Source: Hirudo medicinalis (taxonomy: Eukaryota > Annelida > Clitellata > Hirudinida > Hirudinidae). Taken from it: a DNA stretch of 64,000 nucleotides. Made by a program: the position numbers and the translations under genes. The notes beneath the pieces are model-generated. The model did no database searches and was not told where the DNA came from. It saw only the letters and a program-made list of their open reading frames with translations. Shown here piece by piece: positions 12,866 through 25,176 of the stretch (positions are counted from its first letter, which is position 1; each line of letters opens with the position of its first letter). The stretch spans positions 76,460-140,459 of the forward strand of contig MPNW01000002.1 in NCBI GenBank assembly GCA_011800805.1, written 5' to 3'.

Positions 12866-13408
12866 ATGAGGGCACAAAAATATCGAGGCTATCTCTGCTG
12901 CCTTGGACATGTTTGCCAACGAATTTCGATCTGGCTTTGCTAGTCAGACCGATTTCTCTCAGAAATGTGTAGGAAGACCGGCTGACCAGGCTTCTTGCGT
13001 CCACTTCGATGGCAAAGAACTACACTTTGTAACCTCCCTGCTTCAGATCCAGGCATTTGTCCTCTTTAAGGCTCTTACATAGCCCCATTCTGTCTTCCGA
13101 GGGAGCCGTAGCTCCGCCAAAATGAAGGTGTCTGCTTCTGTTGATGACAATACTGCGTCTGGTCCCATGTTGCTTTCCGCCAGCACCTGGTGATAGTGCC
13201 TATTTCCCTCAATTTCGGCCGCTACTTCACAATCGTTGGCGTTCTCGAGGAGATGTTTCCTCTTGGCTCTGCATCTATTCCTTGCAGACTGAGAAGCTCC
13301 TTCAACTAAGAAATGAATTCCTCTCTGAGGAACCGATTCCTGGACGTTGGCACTAGAACAGGCGGCCTTTATTCGATTATAACCAGCAGGACCCGATTGT
13401 GACGCCAT
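12866..13408 (-). mobile_element. Non-LTR retrotransposon fragment (reverse transcriptase C-terminal region), degenerate
   Basis: The minus strand from about 13062 reads LDLKQGGYKV, a stop, then FFAIEVDARSLVSRSSYTFL and REIGLTSKARSKF. This resembles the region after the reverse transcriptase of metazoan retroelements (cysteine/lysine-rich helix, then xxFFxVEVGARG). An overlapping 121-codon frame at 13408-13043 begins with ATG but has no recognisable domain and may be a by-product of decay. The patch is more GC-rich than its surroundings, fitting a recent insertion. The subfamily is uncertain. Confidence 0.5.
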
Positions 13409-13440
13409 GCGAAGCGGCCATAAGTCAAGGCCTAGTGTCT

Positions 13441-16400
13441 AAGTTTGCCCCCTCCTTTTTTTTCTTCTTTGTTGTAAATATACATGAAATTAGAGATGAG
13501 ACCAAGTACATTGGAGATTAATGTGCAAATATACTACATGTACCTAATGTGCCCATGTACCATACAAATATGCATAGCGTATGTTGTTTGCAGTGGGTCC
13601 AAAAAATTGTGAAATGTTTGATTTCATTAAAATTTTTCCCTAGTATCGCTTTGTCAATGTTCACTTAAAAACCGAGCAAACTAGATACAACAAATTAGAA
13701 AATAAATTATTAATAATTTATAATCGTTGGATGAATATATTTGTGTTTTCAAGTGCAAGTTCAAGTACCCGGAGGTCAAAATTATTATTATTGCCTTTCA
13801 TTACATTCTCAAAAACGAATTTTAAATTACTTCGAATTAATTTGTCTAATCAAGATTCAAAAAATTGATGAAAATGCTAAATTATTAACTTCGATGTTAA
13901 CGATGATGCACATTATTCTCCATAAGAGCAAAGTATTAAAATGTAATAAGAGATAACTCCAGTTTCACCCGACACATGATTTCTTATAAGACTGTGGAGA
14001 CCAACTTCTTTAATTACTTTTTGCTTATTTTCTGCGGCGGTGTTCTTGTCTTCTTGACCTGGGTAGTAGGTACTTCTCTCTGTCTGGACAGATCCGTATA
14101 CCTTTTTCAAATGATTTGACCGTTCTGCATCTGAGGTCAAAAGAGGTATTGAGTACTTTTAATAAGGTTGATGGCGCTTGAGATTCTGAGATTGTTAGAG
14201 AAGAATACTTTTCAGACTCTCGTCCGGAGACATTTTGCAATGACCTCGATCCATTCTTAATGATTCCTTACACCATGGCAAAAGGACTGAAGATAAAATT
14301 TGTCTGCGATGTTGCACAAACTATCTGAGGTGTAACATGTCGCATTTTAGTAGCTCTTTTTTTTTATTTCTTTTTTTTTTGGTAATTTTATTCAACCAAG
14401 CACCTCAATAATAAACACCAAAGCAACATTATTGTTATTATTATTATTATTACAACTGACAAGGAATGCCCTCCCCGTTCACATTCGAACTGCTTTCTAA
14501 TATTGTATTAATTTCTACTGTTCTATTAATATTTCTATCATTACATTGTCTGGCTTTCTAGCCACTAATTATGTTATATTTTCTTGTTTTTATTTTATTT
14601 TAATCTCTTTTCTTTGGTTTTATTCAATTGCCTTTTGAGTGCTGTTCTGGCCTTGGCATCCGAAATGGATATATAAGGCACTTTGAAAATGGGCTAAATG
14701 TAATTGTGAAAGCGAAATGCCATTATTATTAAGAATGTTATAAATTTTAAACAATTCCCTCTAACCCGGTTTATTGTGTCGCTAGTTAATGTCTACCTGA
14801 TGCCATATGTTCCGATGTCTTTATAATCCAAATGATAATTGATTCTCTTCCCGCGCAAACGTTGCAGAAATTCTCCATTTGAGAAACCTTGCTCGAAATC
14901 GAACTCTGCAGGAAAATGCAGCTTATTGAGAGTTAGTAATGAATTCACTTAATCTCTTGGCATCGATTATTCGCAGCAAAAAAACTTTTGATGCACTTCG
15001 ATGGATTAAATTATGTCAATAAATTAGACAAATAAATTATGTGAAGTATACTTCATTGTTAATTCAAAAACATAATATAAGCGTATAAACTCAATGATTA
15101 ATAAACGGAAGTAAACTCAAGTTTATGCTTAATGGTTCAGAAAATGTCATTCAAGGACGATTATGAAAACCAAACCAAAATATAAAAAACAAACATGGCT
15201 TGAAAATCTATTATCGCATGCTTCAAGATAAAAACCTAATAAGCATAAGTAGGAAGAAATTGGTCCGAAAATGTGGAACCTTTTGTAGCTTAGGAATTAT
15301 GAAAAGAGAGTTTTAGACATGGAATGTTACAATCAAAATAAGCAAGATAATTGAGGTATTAAATGATGGTGGTGATGACGACGACGATGATGACAATAAA
15401 TCATTCAATATTTGTGAAGTTCTAATGAATGTCGATATGGGTATCATTCACATTTTATATAAGCTTATGTCGGGTCAATAGTCTGATAATTTAGTTCACA
15501 TTAATTAAATCAATTTAATATTTGATGACGACGACGACGATGATGATGATGTTATTAAGATAACTTTATAAACATCATAATTATGCCGAGATGTTTAGGA
15601 CGGAATTAATTAATTAAGATTCACATATTTATAAGGGAAGCTGAAATGATAAAAATGAATTCAGTGCGTTAGGATGAGTAGAAGATTTGTAGGAATCGAA
15701 GAAATGCTAACATGGAGCTCTTGCAAGGCAATCAAGTGGGATGGGATGCATTGAATAAAATATGAGGCACTCATTCTCTCCACCATCAATCATTTCGAGG
15801 TGGGTCTCCACCTCACACTTCACGAACTGAAATATGGACCTCGTGCATCATTCTCCTGGGAAGTTTTTGATGATTTTAAAATGAATTCTCTTCAAATTTA
15901 CATTTCTTACGTTTGTAATGTCATCACTTCAGTGTTAATCATTTTAATATGTTATTTGCTAAAGGAATATCTAGCTTCTTTTTTATTTCAACTCCGGCAA
16001 GGACTCACGTTTAATTGTTAAACATTGCCACACACAACTTGATATCAATCACGTAAGCATTGATTGACAGCGACGTGTTGTGTTGAATTTCATAGTAACC
16101 ATTAAATCAAAATGAAAGTATGGAACTCAAAAAAGCAGTATAATTGAAAATACAAAATCAAACTTGTGTATTCTACATAATGAAATGGAAATGCTTGGTT
16201 TTTGCGTAAAATTCTGCGTTTCTTGCGCGTCTCTTGAAGCCAAATTCAATAATTCAAATCACTTGTCTCCCGAAGTAGAACAAATTTTGAGCTCTGAGAT
16301 TGTCAGTTTCACATAAGAACTTTCTGCTGCATGGATTTAATCTCTGCAGAATCCATCTCCATGGCAGATAATCCTTGTAATTCCTCATCTGGATAAAATT

Positions 16401-16750
16401 CCTTCCAAATCTACTGGTTCTGCGGAAACTTTAAAGAGAGGAAGAAAATAAATTTTTGAAGTCTCATGTTTCCGCGCAGCTGGTCTGAAAATCCCTCGAG
16501 ACTCCACAGAAACTGCAGCATCAACTGAATGCCTTCTCGGATGCTAAGAGTGAATTTTCTCTATAAGTTAGAAATATTTAAGGAAATAATTTTCCTCACT
16601 GACTTGCGACCATAAAATTATTTTAAAAGCGATTTGCAAAATTTAAACATGCTTGGAGCTTCGAACTTTTTTAGAAACAAAAAAAAAGAAAATTGTTCTG
16701 AAATGTTGATGATGGCGATGTGAGGTCCCACTGATGAAGCAGTGAACGGC
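13441..16750. other. Gene-poor stretch with microsatellites
   Basis: Simple repeats of GAY/GAT units sit at 15370-15400 and 15520-15552, and ATT units at 14430-14452. A segment around 14640-14730 (tatataaggcac) resembles retroposon 3' ends. Open stretches on the minus strand at 13913-14240 are not assigned to any family. No gene is supported before the secreted protein gene at 16751. Confidence 0.3.
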
Positions 16751-17378
16751 ATGACACTTTCTGCTATTTTCATCCTTTCTGGCTTCGTCTCACAATGCGT
16801 TGGTGAGCATTTTTCACTCTCGTTGAGTTTATTCAACTTGTATGTCATTTACAAAATCAACATGCAGGAGCTTCGTGCAATGAAGAACAAATCGAAATAT
16901 GCACTTCTTCCGGTAAGTCTTTGAGACATTTTTATACGAGATTTAATTTTTTTACAATGACATATCGAAGAAATTCATCCGAATCATCACATATTTCTAA
17001 ATTGTGAGATTTTAGCAGTCGTTCTTTTGACGACCAGCATGAATGGATAATAATAACTTTGAGAAACTAGAACCTGGATGTGAGTTGAAGTCCAGAGAGA
17101 ATAATAGTTGGTAAAAGTTTTTCTCCCATAATTCAGGATCAGCAACATCTAACTGGGGAGAATGTTCAAGAAAACCTTACATGGAGTTCAGTCACTTATG
17201 CCTCGTGAGCAACTATCTCCCTACCGTTGATTTCTGTTGTTGCAACAACATCGGTCATATCACCCTCTGCTGTCGCTATCATCAGGACTGGAATCACTTC
17301 CGATGTCAGGATGATGATGACGTCATCGGTGGAAGAGGCATCAAGTTAGTTCAAGAAATATTGATGTGTCCTAAATAA
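16751..17378 (+). CDS. Small secreted cysteine-rich protein, three exons, unrecognised family
   Basis: Three exons join with all junctions in phase 1: 16751-16802, 16868-16912 and 17137-17378, giving 112 residues. Splice sites are good: TTG/gtgagc, catgcag/GAG, CCG/gtaagt, attcag/GAT. Exon 1 encodes MTLSAIFILSGFVSQCV, a clear signal peptide. The mature part has 11 cysteines, including adjacent CCC and CC pairs, plus an acidic DDDDV run, and no second membrane segment. Uniform phase-1 introns are typical of animal secreted and extracellular proteins. The first intron is 65 nt. I do not recognise the fold, and no function is proposed. The ATG at 16751 was chosen because it directly precedes the hydrophobic core. 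Stop TAA at 17376-17378. Confidence 0.6.
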
Positions 17379-19304
17379 TTAATTGCTTTGATCAGTCAGC
17401 CCACCCTGATCTGATATCACGTAACTTCCGGGTGGTCCCGACAGCACTTCCTTTATTTCAGTCGCTGGGGCGCCGTTTAAACATCAAAAATATAGTCACG
17501 TGATCTCTGTTTTTCTGAGGTCAGAATGCAAGGAATCTCGTTGGGGAAGTTACAAATTATTAAGCCATCAATCACTTGAGAGTAAAATAAAATCATAAAA
17601 TAAAATCATTAAGCTGATTATTCAAATTAAGCGGTTGTCTGGTGTTCTTTCATTGAAGCAGCCTTTCAACTGCTGATTTAATGTGAAAAATATCACGTAG
17701 GACCGAACTTCTCTTTAATTTAAATCACCGCAAACCTTCGAACATGGTTCTCAATAACCCCTTAAACTTTCCTGTTTATATTTTCTTGAATTTTTGTCCC
17801 ATCAAGTTATTTGTTTATATAAGTGCTGTCCTCATTATCAACATCACATTGCCTTCAGGTTGAACATTCAATTGAATTGTACGAAATCCATTTAGATAAT
17901 GCTAACTTTGAAAAGTCAACAATTAAAAATTGTAAACCTACGTAGATCCCCCACAAATGTTCATCTTTCTTTGTGAAACATCTTGTCTAAGATTCTCTTA
18001 AAAAAACTTTTGAGTCCTGCGATGAACGATGATAAATTTGATACAATTGCATGAATGCGAATATTTTTGAATCGCCAACATCAACCTCCCGCAGGAAGAG
18101 ACTAAAATCATTCATCACAATTCATCTCCTTATCCGTCACAAACTAACTCCATTCTTATCGTGTTTTGCGAAAATTATGTTTTTCTTCCAATTTTGTTTA
18201 AAATGCAATGGTATCAGTGAGCTTTTGAGGGAATCCGAAAGTTCGTATTATTTTAATTTCTACGACTGTCCCCGTATATTTTGTCAGAGTACTTTTAAAG
18301 TAAATGCTTGTAAAGTTGATGTTTATGGAAATCAAATTACTTTCGATAAGTATTCCTTCGATGACAAACATAAATAGGAAACAAAACATAGTTGAGTAAA
18401 CAACCAAATAAAAAAATCTGTTCGAATTTGGATTATGGTATGTTAGAGCGTCAATTGTCCGAACTATCAAAACCTTTGATAGTTTGAGAAGTTTTCAGCG
18501 GGAACAAATGGAAACTCTAAACATTAAATTTGTCTCCTATCAACCTTTGTTCAGCTAAAAATGAAGAAATCACGTAAATACTCAAAAGTGGAGCAAGTTA
18601 ATGGCGACAATGAAAATCTTGGACTAAAAAAGACCTACACAAGTTTGCTTTATATTTGACCCTGCAATGTCTCAAGGAAGCACTACAACGTTTGCTATTT
18701 AAAAGAAAAAGACCACAAAAACTGAGCAAAACTAATTCATGACTATTATTAATAAAGTACAAGCTGTACTACAAGTACGGTAGCAAGTTGTTGTTCATCT
18801 TATCACAAAATTTTGAGTTCATTATCTCTCATGAGATCATGCGATAACTTAAAGAGAAATTTATGTAGCTGTTTCGATGTCAAAATCATGTTAACAGCCA
18901 TTTATTGCAATAGTACCTTAAGTAAATATTTTAAATAATATCGCAAAAATATTATTGTAAATTCTCATTTTTTTGCTCCACCTTCATGGAAAATTGTTAT
19001 AACCCGCATAGGTTTTGGATTAGTTTTTTCGAAAACACCACTGTACGATCGTCCAATACGCGACAAGAAAAACAACACAAGAACAAGAGCACGCCGCACA
19101 TGCGCTCTTCTAGCCCAGCTCCGAAGATCTTGATGCCCATCGCAACAAAAATAATTTCAGAACTTTTTTTAGTCGGTTTAAAGGCTTGTTCGATTATCCG
19201 AACAATTTTAATAGTCGAACTAATCTTGGTCCAAATTCTTTCGACGCTTTCCGGTATATTTGTAATAATATTAATTCATTAATTATGACAAGATATTATT
19301 ATAA
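17379..19304. other. Spacer without a supported gene
   Basis: AT-rich. The open stretch 18051-18377 ends with a cysteine-containing peptide (FYDCPRIFCQSTFKVNACK) that could be a last exon, but no matching upstream exon was found. Around 18450-18480 and 19190-19225 short motifs like TTCGATTATCCGAAC recall pogo-type element ends. The evidence is too thin to call. Confidence 0.25.
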
Positions 19305-19308
19305 TTGT

Positions 19309-20097
<789 letters not shown>

Positions 20098-20130
20098 TAA
20101 TTTATAATGCGCAATTTGCATAGCGTCAGA

Positions 20131-20170
20131 GGCTAGAAGTCCGACGCGCTATCCATTGCGCCACGGAGAC
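20131..20170 (-). pseudogene. 5' half of a tRNA-Arg (anticodon TCT), 3' half missing
   Basis: Reading the minus strand from 20170: GTCTCCGTGGCGCAATGGAT, then AGCGCGTCGGACTTCTAG. This matches the acceptor 5' strand, D arm with box A, and the anticodon stem and loop of metazoan tRNA-Arg(TCT); the anticodon is at 20137-20135. After CTTCTAG comes CCTCTGACGCTATGC, AT-rich DNA and the TAA repeat. No T arm or 3' acceptor strand is present. Metazoan tRNA-Arg(TCT) genes often have an intron right after this point, so the break lies at the exon/intron edge. Confidence 0.65.
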
Positions 20171-20298
20171 GTCCTCAATGATACATAGTTAATAATGTTT
20201 TTGTTATTGATAAGAATGATTAACAACATCAACATCCATCCATAACTGTAACTTAAAGTATAAGTATATTAACAAAGTACATTTTCCCTAGCTAAATC

Positions 20299-20553
20299 AT
20301 GGATTTAACAATGACAAAAAAACCAATAAAATGTTGCAGAACCAGCGAGAGAAATATTATCAACTCATCAGAAGCTTCTCACGTGACTTCTTGGGTCGTG
20401 ATTCTCCTGGTGACGTCATCTCCATTTGTTGCCTGCTTCCTCTTCTGCCTCTACAAATGCTGGCCTCGGTGCAGGGAGGATGAGGAGGATGGTCTGCCAT
20501 CTATCGAAAGAATTGAAAATATTCAACCTCCGAAAGGTCGCCTTCCGAAATAA
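20299..20553 (+). CDS. Probable terminal exon of a single-pass membrane protein
   Basis: An 84-codon frame encodes a short polar segment, a strong hydrophobic helix (SWVVILLVTSSPFVACFLFC), then a Cys/Arg stop-transfer sequence and an acidic, proline-containing tail ending KGRLPK. The stop codon overlaps an AATAAA (20549-20554), a possible polyadenylation signal. A candidate acceptor (gttgcag before AACCAGCG, about 20337) suggests this could be the last exon of a longer gene whose start is in or beyond the gap, or ATG 20299 could be the true start. Codon content and topology look real. The family is not recognised. Confidence 0.35.
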   Translation: MDLTMTKKPIKCCRTSERNIINSSEASHVTSWVVILLVTSSPFVACFLFCLYKCWPRCREDEEDGLPSIERIENIQPPKGRLPK

Positions 20554-22204
20554 AAAGTGCTTAGTTGAAGTTTGAATGATTAGAAATTGGGTCCTGTTTC
20601 TAGAAATGTTTGCTAAGCAGCTAGATACTTGGGTTAATATTCTAATTAAATCATACTGCAACTCGTTTATTCCCTAAAGTCATTAAAGAAAATTGAATGG
20701 TTTTATATCCACTTTATGCAACCATGTTACCTCAACATGTAATTGAATCATTTCGTTTTTTCAATAACTTCAAAGTGGTTGAAGATTTTTTTAAAACATT
20801 TTCCGCCCATGAACCAAAAAAATCATCCTTAAAGAGTCCTCAAAATATCTCCAAGGATGATGAACTGAAAACTGGAAAAAATGCAATCCGATTCAGTTTC
20901 AGCTGGTTATTTGCAGACAAACACAAGCAATTGATTTCATGGACAAAATTCGTTTTTAACAAATTCTCATCAAAAATGATTGTAGTTTCAATGACTGAGA
21001 TGATTTAAATTTTTAATTAATTTATATTAGCGAACTGGTCATAATTTCATTAATCATTTAATTTCAAAAATTGGGTTACATAAATAATTTTTGAATTTTT
21101 AAGAAAACCTTCATCGATTCGAGAATAGTCAGGATTCCCGCATGTTTTCATTCGCAGTCCGTCCCTCATCGAGAAAGTTCTACGAGCACCTCTCTGTTAA
21201 AACTCACTCATACTCGTTGCCCCAATGTTTCATCTTGTCTGAAATTTCCAACACGGCGGCATCTCAGAATTCATATTCAACAGAAGTCACATTTCCATGC
21301 AGACCTACTGAGATTGCTTCCCTTCTTGAATGTTCTGATGATGAGTTGAAGGAAGGATTTAGAAACGAAAAAGAAATGGAGCTCGCTCAAAACAAGCAGT
21401 GTCTTCCCCCAATGTATGACATGTTGTGCATCTCCATCACATAGTCTTTGTTGTCTAAGTATTCTGCATGCTACTTATATTTGAATAGATATTTTTCTCT
21501 AAAATTGTTTTCTTGAATAGGCTGGTCAGACAATCACTTAAAGCCTGTTTTTTTTTAAATTGGTTAAGTGGTAACACCGAATTTATTAAGAGTTCAATTA
21601 TTATGGTTACCAAGGCAACACAATCCATGCAGTTTGACTAAACATGGATGTACTTTCGATGGTTGAATTATTTTTACAAACCTTTCTTCTGTCTTTTTAA
21701 TCTTTAAAAAAAAGAAGTCCATGAAAATGTTTTCAATGTTTCTGAAGGTTTAAAATATCCCATGAAAATAGATTCATAAAATATCAATAATATTCATTAT
21801 TTCCTGCTCAATCATCACTGAGAAAAAATGCGTAGGGTAAGCAAAGAAGCACATTTGTTGATGAGCACAAGGAGCAAGAAATAACGGGTTTGAGAGTAAA
21901 GCCCTGGCCAAAATCCTTTTCACGGATGGTTGCACTAAAATAAGTAATTAGCAAGTAATACTCAATAATTAGCCAGTAATACTGAATTTTACATGTCATT
22001 GAGCAGGTTTTACGCTAATCAGCTTTAGGTTAATTAATAAAGCTACTTTCAGTAAAAAAATATGTTTAGTAGGCGACATTTCTCAAGGTGGAAATGTTAC
22101 TCAGCATAACAAAGGTATTTTAGTCGCTTCCATGTTTGTGTTGCTAACAAAGAATATGATTTTTCATTTTTAAATTGTCATTTAAATTCAATGGCAATTT
22201 TTTC
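20554..22204. other. Spacer with unassigned open stretches
   Basis: Two plus-strand frames of about 100 codons lie here (20697-21008 and 21142-21444). The second could extend upstream to an acceptor at 21131 (gtcag before GATTCC) and encodes a serine-rich peptide with LLECSDDELKEGF. Neither shows a family motif or a clean partner exon. Confidence 0.25.
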
Positions 22205-22333
22205 CTGAATGTTTGTTAAAATGTTTAATATTATTCTTAAAATTTAAATATTAAATGTTCTGAATGTTTGTTAAAATGTTTAATATTATTTTTAAAATTT
22301 AAATATTAAATGTTCTGAATGTTTGTTAAAATG
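22205..22333. repeat. 55-bp tandem repeat, about 2.3 copies
   Basis: The unit starts CTGAATGTTTGTTAAAATG and recurs at 22205, 22260 and 22315 with one substitution between the first two units. The last copy breaks off after 19 bases. Confidence 0.9.
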
Positions 22334-22464
22334 ATATTACGGCAGCTTCATGTGTGATGGCAACATTGTTGTCATCGGTATTTATGCTGTAGTTAAGTAG
22401 AAGTATGCAGTATCTAGATCCCGAAACTTGTTAGTTGTACTGTACAGTTGAATCTTATACAGTT

Positions 22465-22713
22465 CTACTGATCTCTCTTGCGATCGACCACTGAACAAAA
22501 TATATGGAATTTATCAGATGAGAGTTGTTGCCAATCCATTGATATAAGTTGAACTGCAACTAGGTTTGATGATGCTGGCATGGGTGAAACCATTTCTGTT
22601 ATATCTACAAATAGGCTGGAAATGTCGTTTATGTACAGGAAAAACGCAGTTGGGTCAAGCGCACTGTTGAGTTCAGTTGGATAAAGGTTAGGAAGCCTCC
22701 AATAATATAACAA
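22465..22713 (-). mobile_element. Possible LINE reverse transcriptase fragment
   Basis: The minus strand encodes LNSALDPTAFFLYINDISSL, which resembles the conserved GSVLGPLLFLLYINDL motif of jockey/CR1-type reverse transcriptases. What follows includes SMDWQQLSSDKFHIF, comparable to the later D-x4-L-x2-W-x-LKFN block. The catalytic ADD block is not preserved. Short and decayed. Confidence 0.4.
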
Positions 22714-23192
22714 GTTATAAGAAGTGCTTCAAACCATCAGTCGGCTTGAGCAGGGAGAAAAAAATCCAAATAGGAAGCCCCGTAAAAGTTGTGAGAGAAA
22801 TCAGAAGTCTTAATTAAGCGCACCAACAACTGGCACCGTCACTCAGTGCAACTGCAGTAGCAAGTTTCAAAAACCAATTTACCTCAATAAAATTTGATAA
22901 TCTAATAATTTCTAATATTAATATATTGCTTTTACTTAACGTAAACACAAAACTTGAAGAAATAATTTGAACAAATATTGAACGTTTGTTAATTCACAGC
23001 AATCATGTCTCATGTTTGTGAAGGATCAACTGATTGATCTTCTCGTAATTTTTCGAAATTGTTAACTTCAATTACAAACAGCCTCATAAATTGTTGGTGT
23101 TCAAGTTGTTGAAGCTGAACAAACAATTTGTTTTCAATTCCTAACATGAAATTCTATCGATTAATGAAGAGCATCTCTCACCCAAAACATAT

Positions 23193-23257
23193 CTACCTTA
23201 GCTGCATTGGATTTTGAGTAGCATTTGCTAATAACGATATTAATAATAACAATGATG

Positions 23258-23329
<72 letters not shown>

Positions 23330-23431
23330 TTAATAATAATAATAATAATAATTCAATTAAGGTCNCTACCTTAGCTGCATTGGATTTTGAGTAGCATTTG
23401 CTAATAACGATATTAATAATAACAATGAATG

Positions 23432-23494
<63 letters not shown>

Positions 23495-23529
23495 TTAATA
23501 ATAATAATAATAATAATTCAATTAAGGTC
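23193..23529. repeat. Direct duplication around a single N with internal (TAA)n
   Basis: The segment starting CTACCTTAGCTGCATTGGAT and ending ATTCAATTAAGGTC occurs at 23193-23364 and again at 23366-23529, separated by one N at 23365. The copies differ mainly in the length of the internal TAA repeat. This is what unmerged contig ends or two alleles look like. Confidence 0.9.
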
Positions 23530-23699
23530 TGTAAAGTAATAATTTAAAACCCATTTAGAATTTAAATCTTGATTTTTTCGAAATACTTTTAAATCGAGTT
23601 TGATGAGGGTTCTTGATCGAATTCTTATTTTAAGATTTGAAAAGTTTTGATCATCATCAATATAAACATCAAAGAAGTGGCGATGTGTCCAATGAATAT

Positions 23700-23707
23700 G
23701 ATGATGG

Positions 23708-23740
<33 letters not shown>

Positions 23741-23850
23741 CGACGACGACGATGGTGACGGTGGTGAAGACGACGACGATAATAACAATAATAATATTAA
23801 CCACAGCTACAATAATAATATTAATAATATTCATAATAATAAGCTTCACT
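23700..23850. repeat. GAT/GAC and AAT microsatellite block
   Basis: Runs of GATGAT then GACGAC, followed by AATAAT-rich sequence. The Asp-rich or Asn-rich open frames here are by-products of the repeat. Similar GAY blocks occur at 25835-25850 and, inside a PKA intron, at 30830-30965. Confidence 0.9.
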
Positions 23851-25007
23851 GTTATTACGACAGATTAAACGTTTACATAAACGTCTTATCACTCCAGTTG
23901 ATTATGATGATGATGATTAATATTGCAACCTCGAATTCTTAAATACATCCTGACAAAGAAGTTTCAGTACGTTTTTTTGGTTCTCAAAGAAATTAAGGGG
24001 GACAAGACATGAATATGCAGAATATTTGAACAAAGAAAACTTAATGCAGAATAAAGTGGAAACAAAGACCTCAAAACAAAGAAACAACAAGCGACACTCC
24101 ACGGCACAGGTTCTGTTGTCTGTCCATCAAAGCGGTTTTAATTCATAAATATAATTTTTCATGCACTTTCTTCGGTTGTAAACGTTCCTCAAACTTGAAT
24201 TAAATTAAATCGGATTAGCTGTCATTTAAAAACATCGTATCGGCTGCGAAAAAAGGAGACCCCGAATGATTTGAAATTAATTAATTTTCGCTAATTCATT
24301 ACGAGTCTCGGTTTAGTTTTCATTGGTCGTTCGAGAGAAAGATGTGGGTCGGGTTGATGATAAGAAGAAAGTCTTATCTTAATTGAGGGAATCATGAGAG
24401 GTGTGATATTCTTCCAACCTACCATCCACTTTTATAGCAGTGGACACATGGATTGATGACTTCATCCTTTTTGCTGCAACTTCTTTCCAAGACGATGGGA
24501 AAGTGCAAAATCCTCGATGCGTTTATTAATTTGAAGTCGTCAGAATTTATGAACCAAGCGAACAAAGCAAATAAAAATGCTCCTAGAAATGATTCAGAAT
24601 CTTCGCATCACAGAAGGGGAGGAGATATTTATAGAATTTTATTGAAACCCTCCTGGATGAAAATTAGAATTTGTTCGAATATTCGTTAAAATCACAAGAG
24701 AAAAAGAAGTTGATTTGTTCGATTCGTAGGGTGCAATCTCTCACATTATCAGGTGTAGTTCGTCTTGGAGTCGCTTAAAGTCCATGGCGCCAACGTGTCT
24801 GGATGCCTGGCAGAACCTCCCCCGCTCACTCCATCCTTTGATCTCTTTGAGGCTCGGAAGGTTCCTTCGCTTTTTGAAGCTACAAAATGCTACAATTGCC
24901 ATTTGGAGATTTAAAATGTTGATGTACGACATTAACTCTTATCATGACCACCATTTCTTTTCACCTAGCTTCCAAATCTCTGAGAAGACTTCTTGTAGGA
25001 GGAGAAA

Positions 25008-25048
25008 GGGGCGGAGCTGTCGAGAAATGAAAGGAAGGATTTCATTGG
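25008..25048 (+). promoter_or_regulatory. Likely promoter elements of the GATA gene
   Basis: A GC box (GGGGCGGA, 25008-25015) and an inverted CCAAT box (ATTGG, 25044-25048) lie about 130-170 bases upstream of the ATG at 25177, in a locally less AT-rich patch. Spacing and order fit a proximal promoter. No TATA box was seen. Confidence 0.4.
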
Positions 25049-25176
25049 CTGAGGATGCCAGGAACTTTCTTGATTTGTGAAACGACTCGCGTGTTCACAA
25101 TAAAAGCTGCTGAAGAAGAAAATGCTAAGAAAATCGAGATTCCGTGTTGATGGATAACTAAACATCACTCGCTAAC

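Noticed and set aside
13043..13408. 121-codon minus-strand frame as a host gene
   Set aside because: It adjoins and overlaps a decayed retrotransposon reading; better explained as part of that remnant.
18051..18377. 108-codon frame ending in a cysteine-containing peptide
   Set aside because: First half looks like translated non-coding DNA; a clean acceptor in a matching phase was not found.
23625..23942. Asp-rich and Asn-rich frames
   Set aside because: Produced by GAY and AAT microsatellites; no conserved context.
24784..25168. Overlapping frames on both strands upstream of the GATA gene
   Set aside because: The patch has a GC box and CCAAT box and fits promoter and 5' UTR better than coding sequence.
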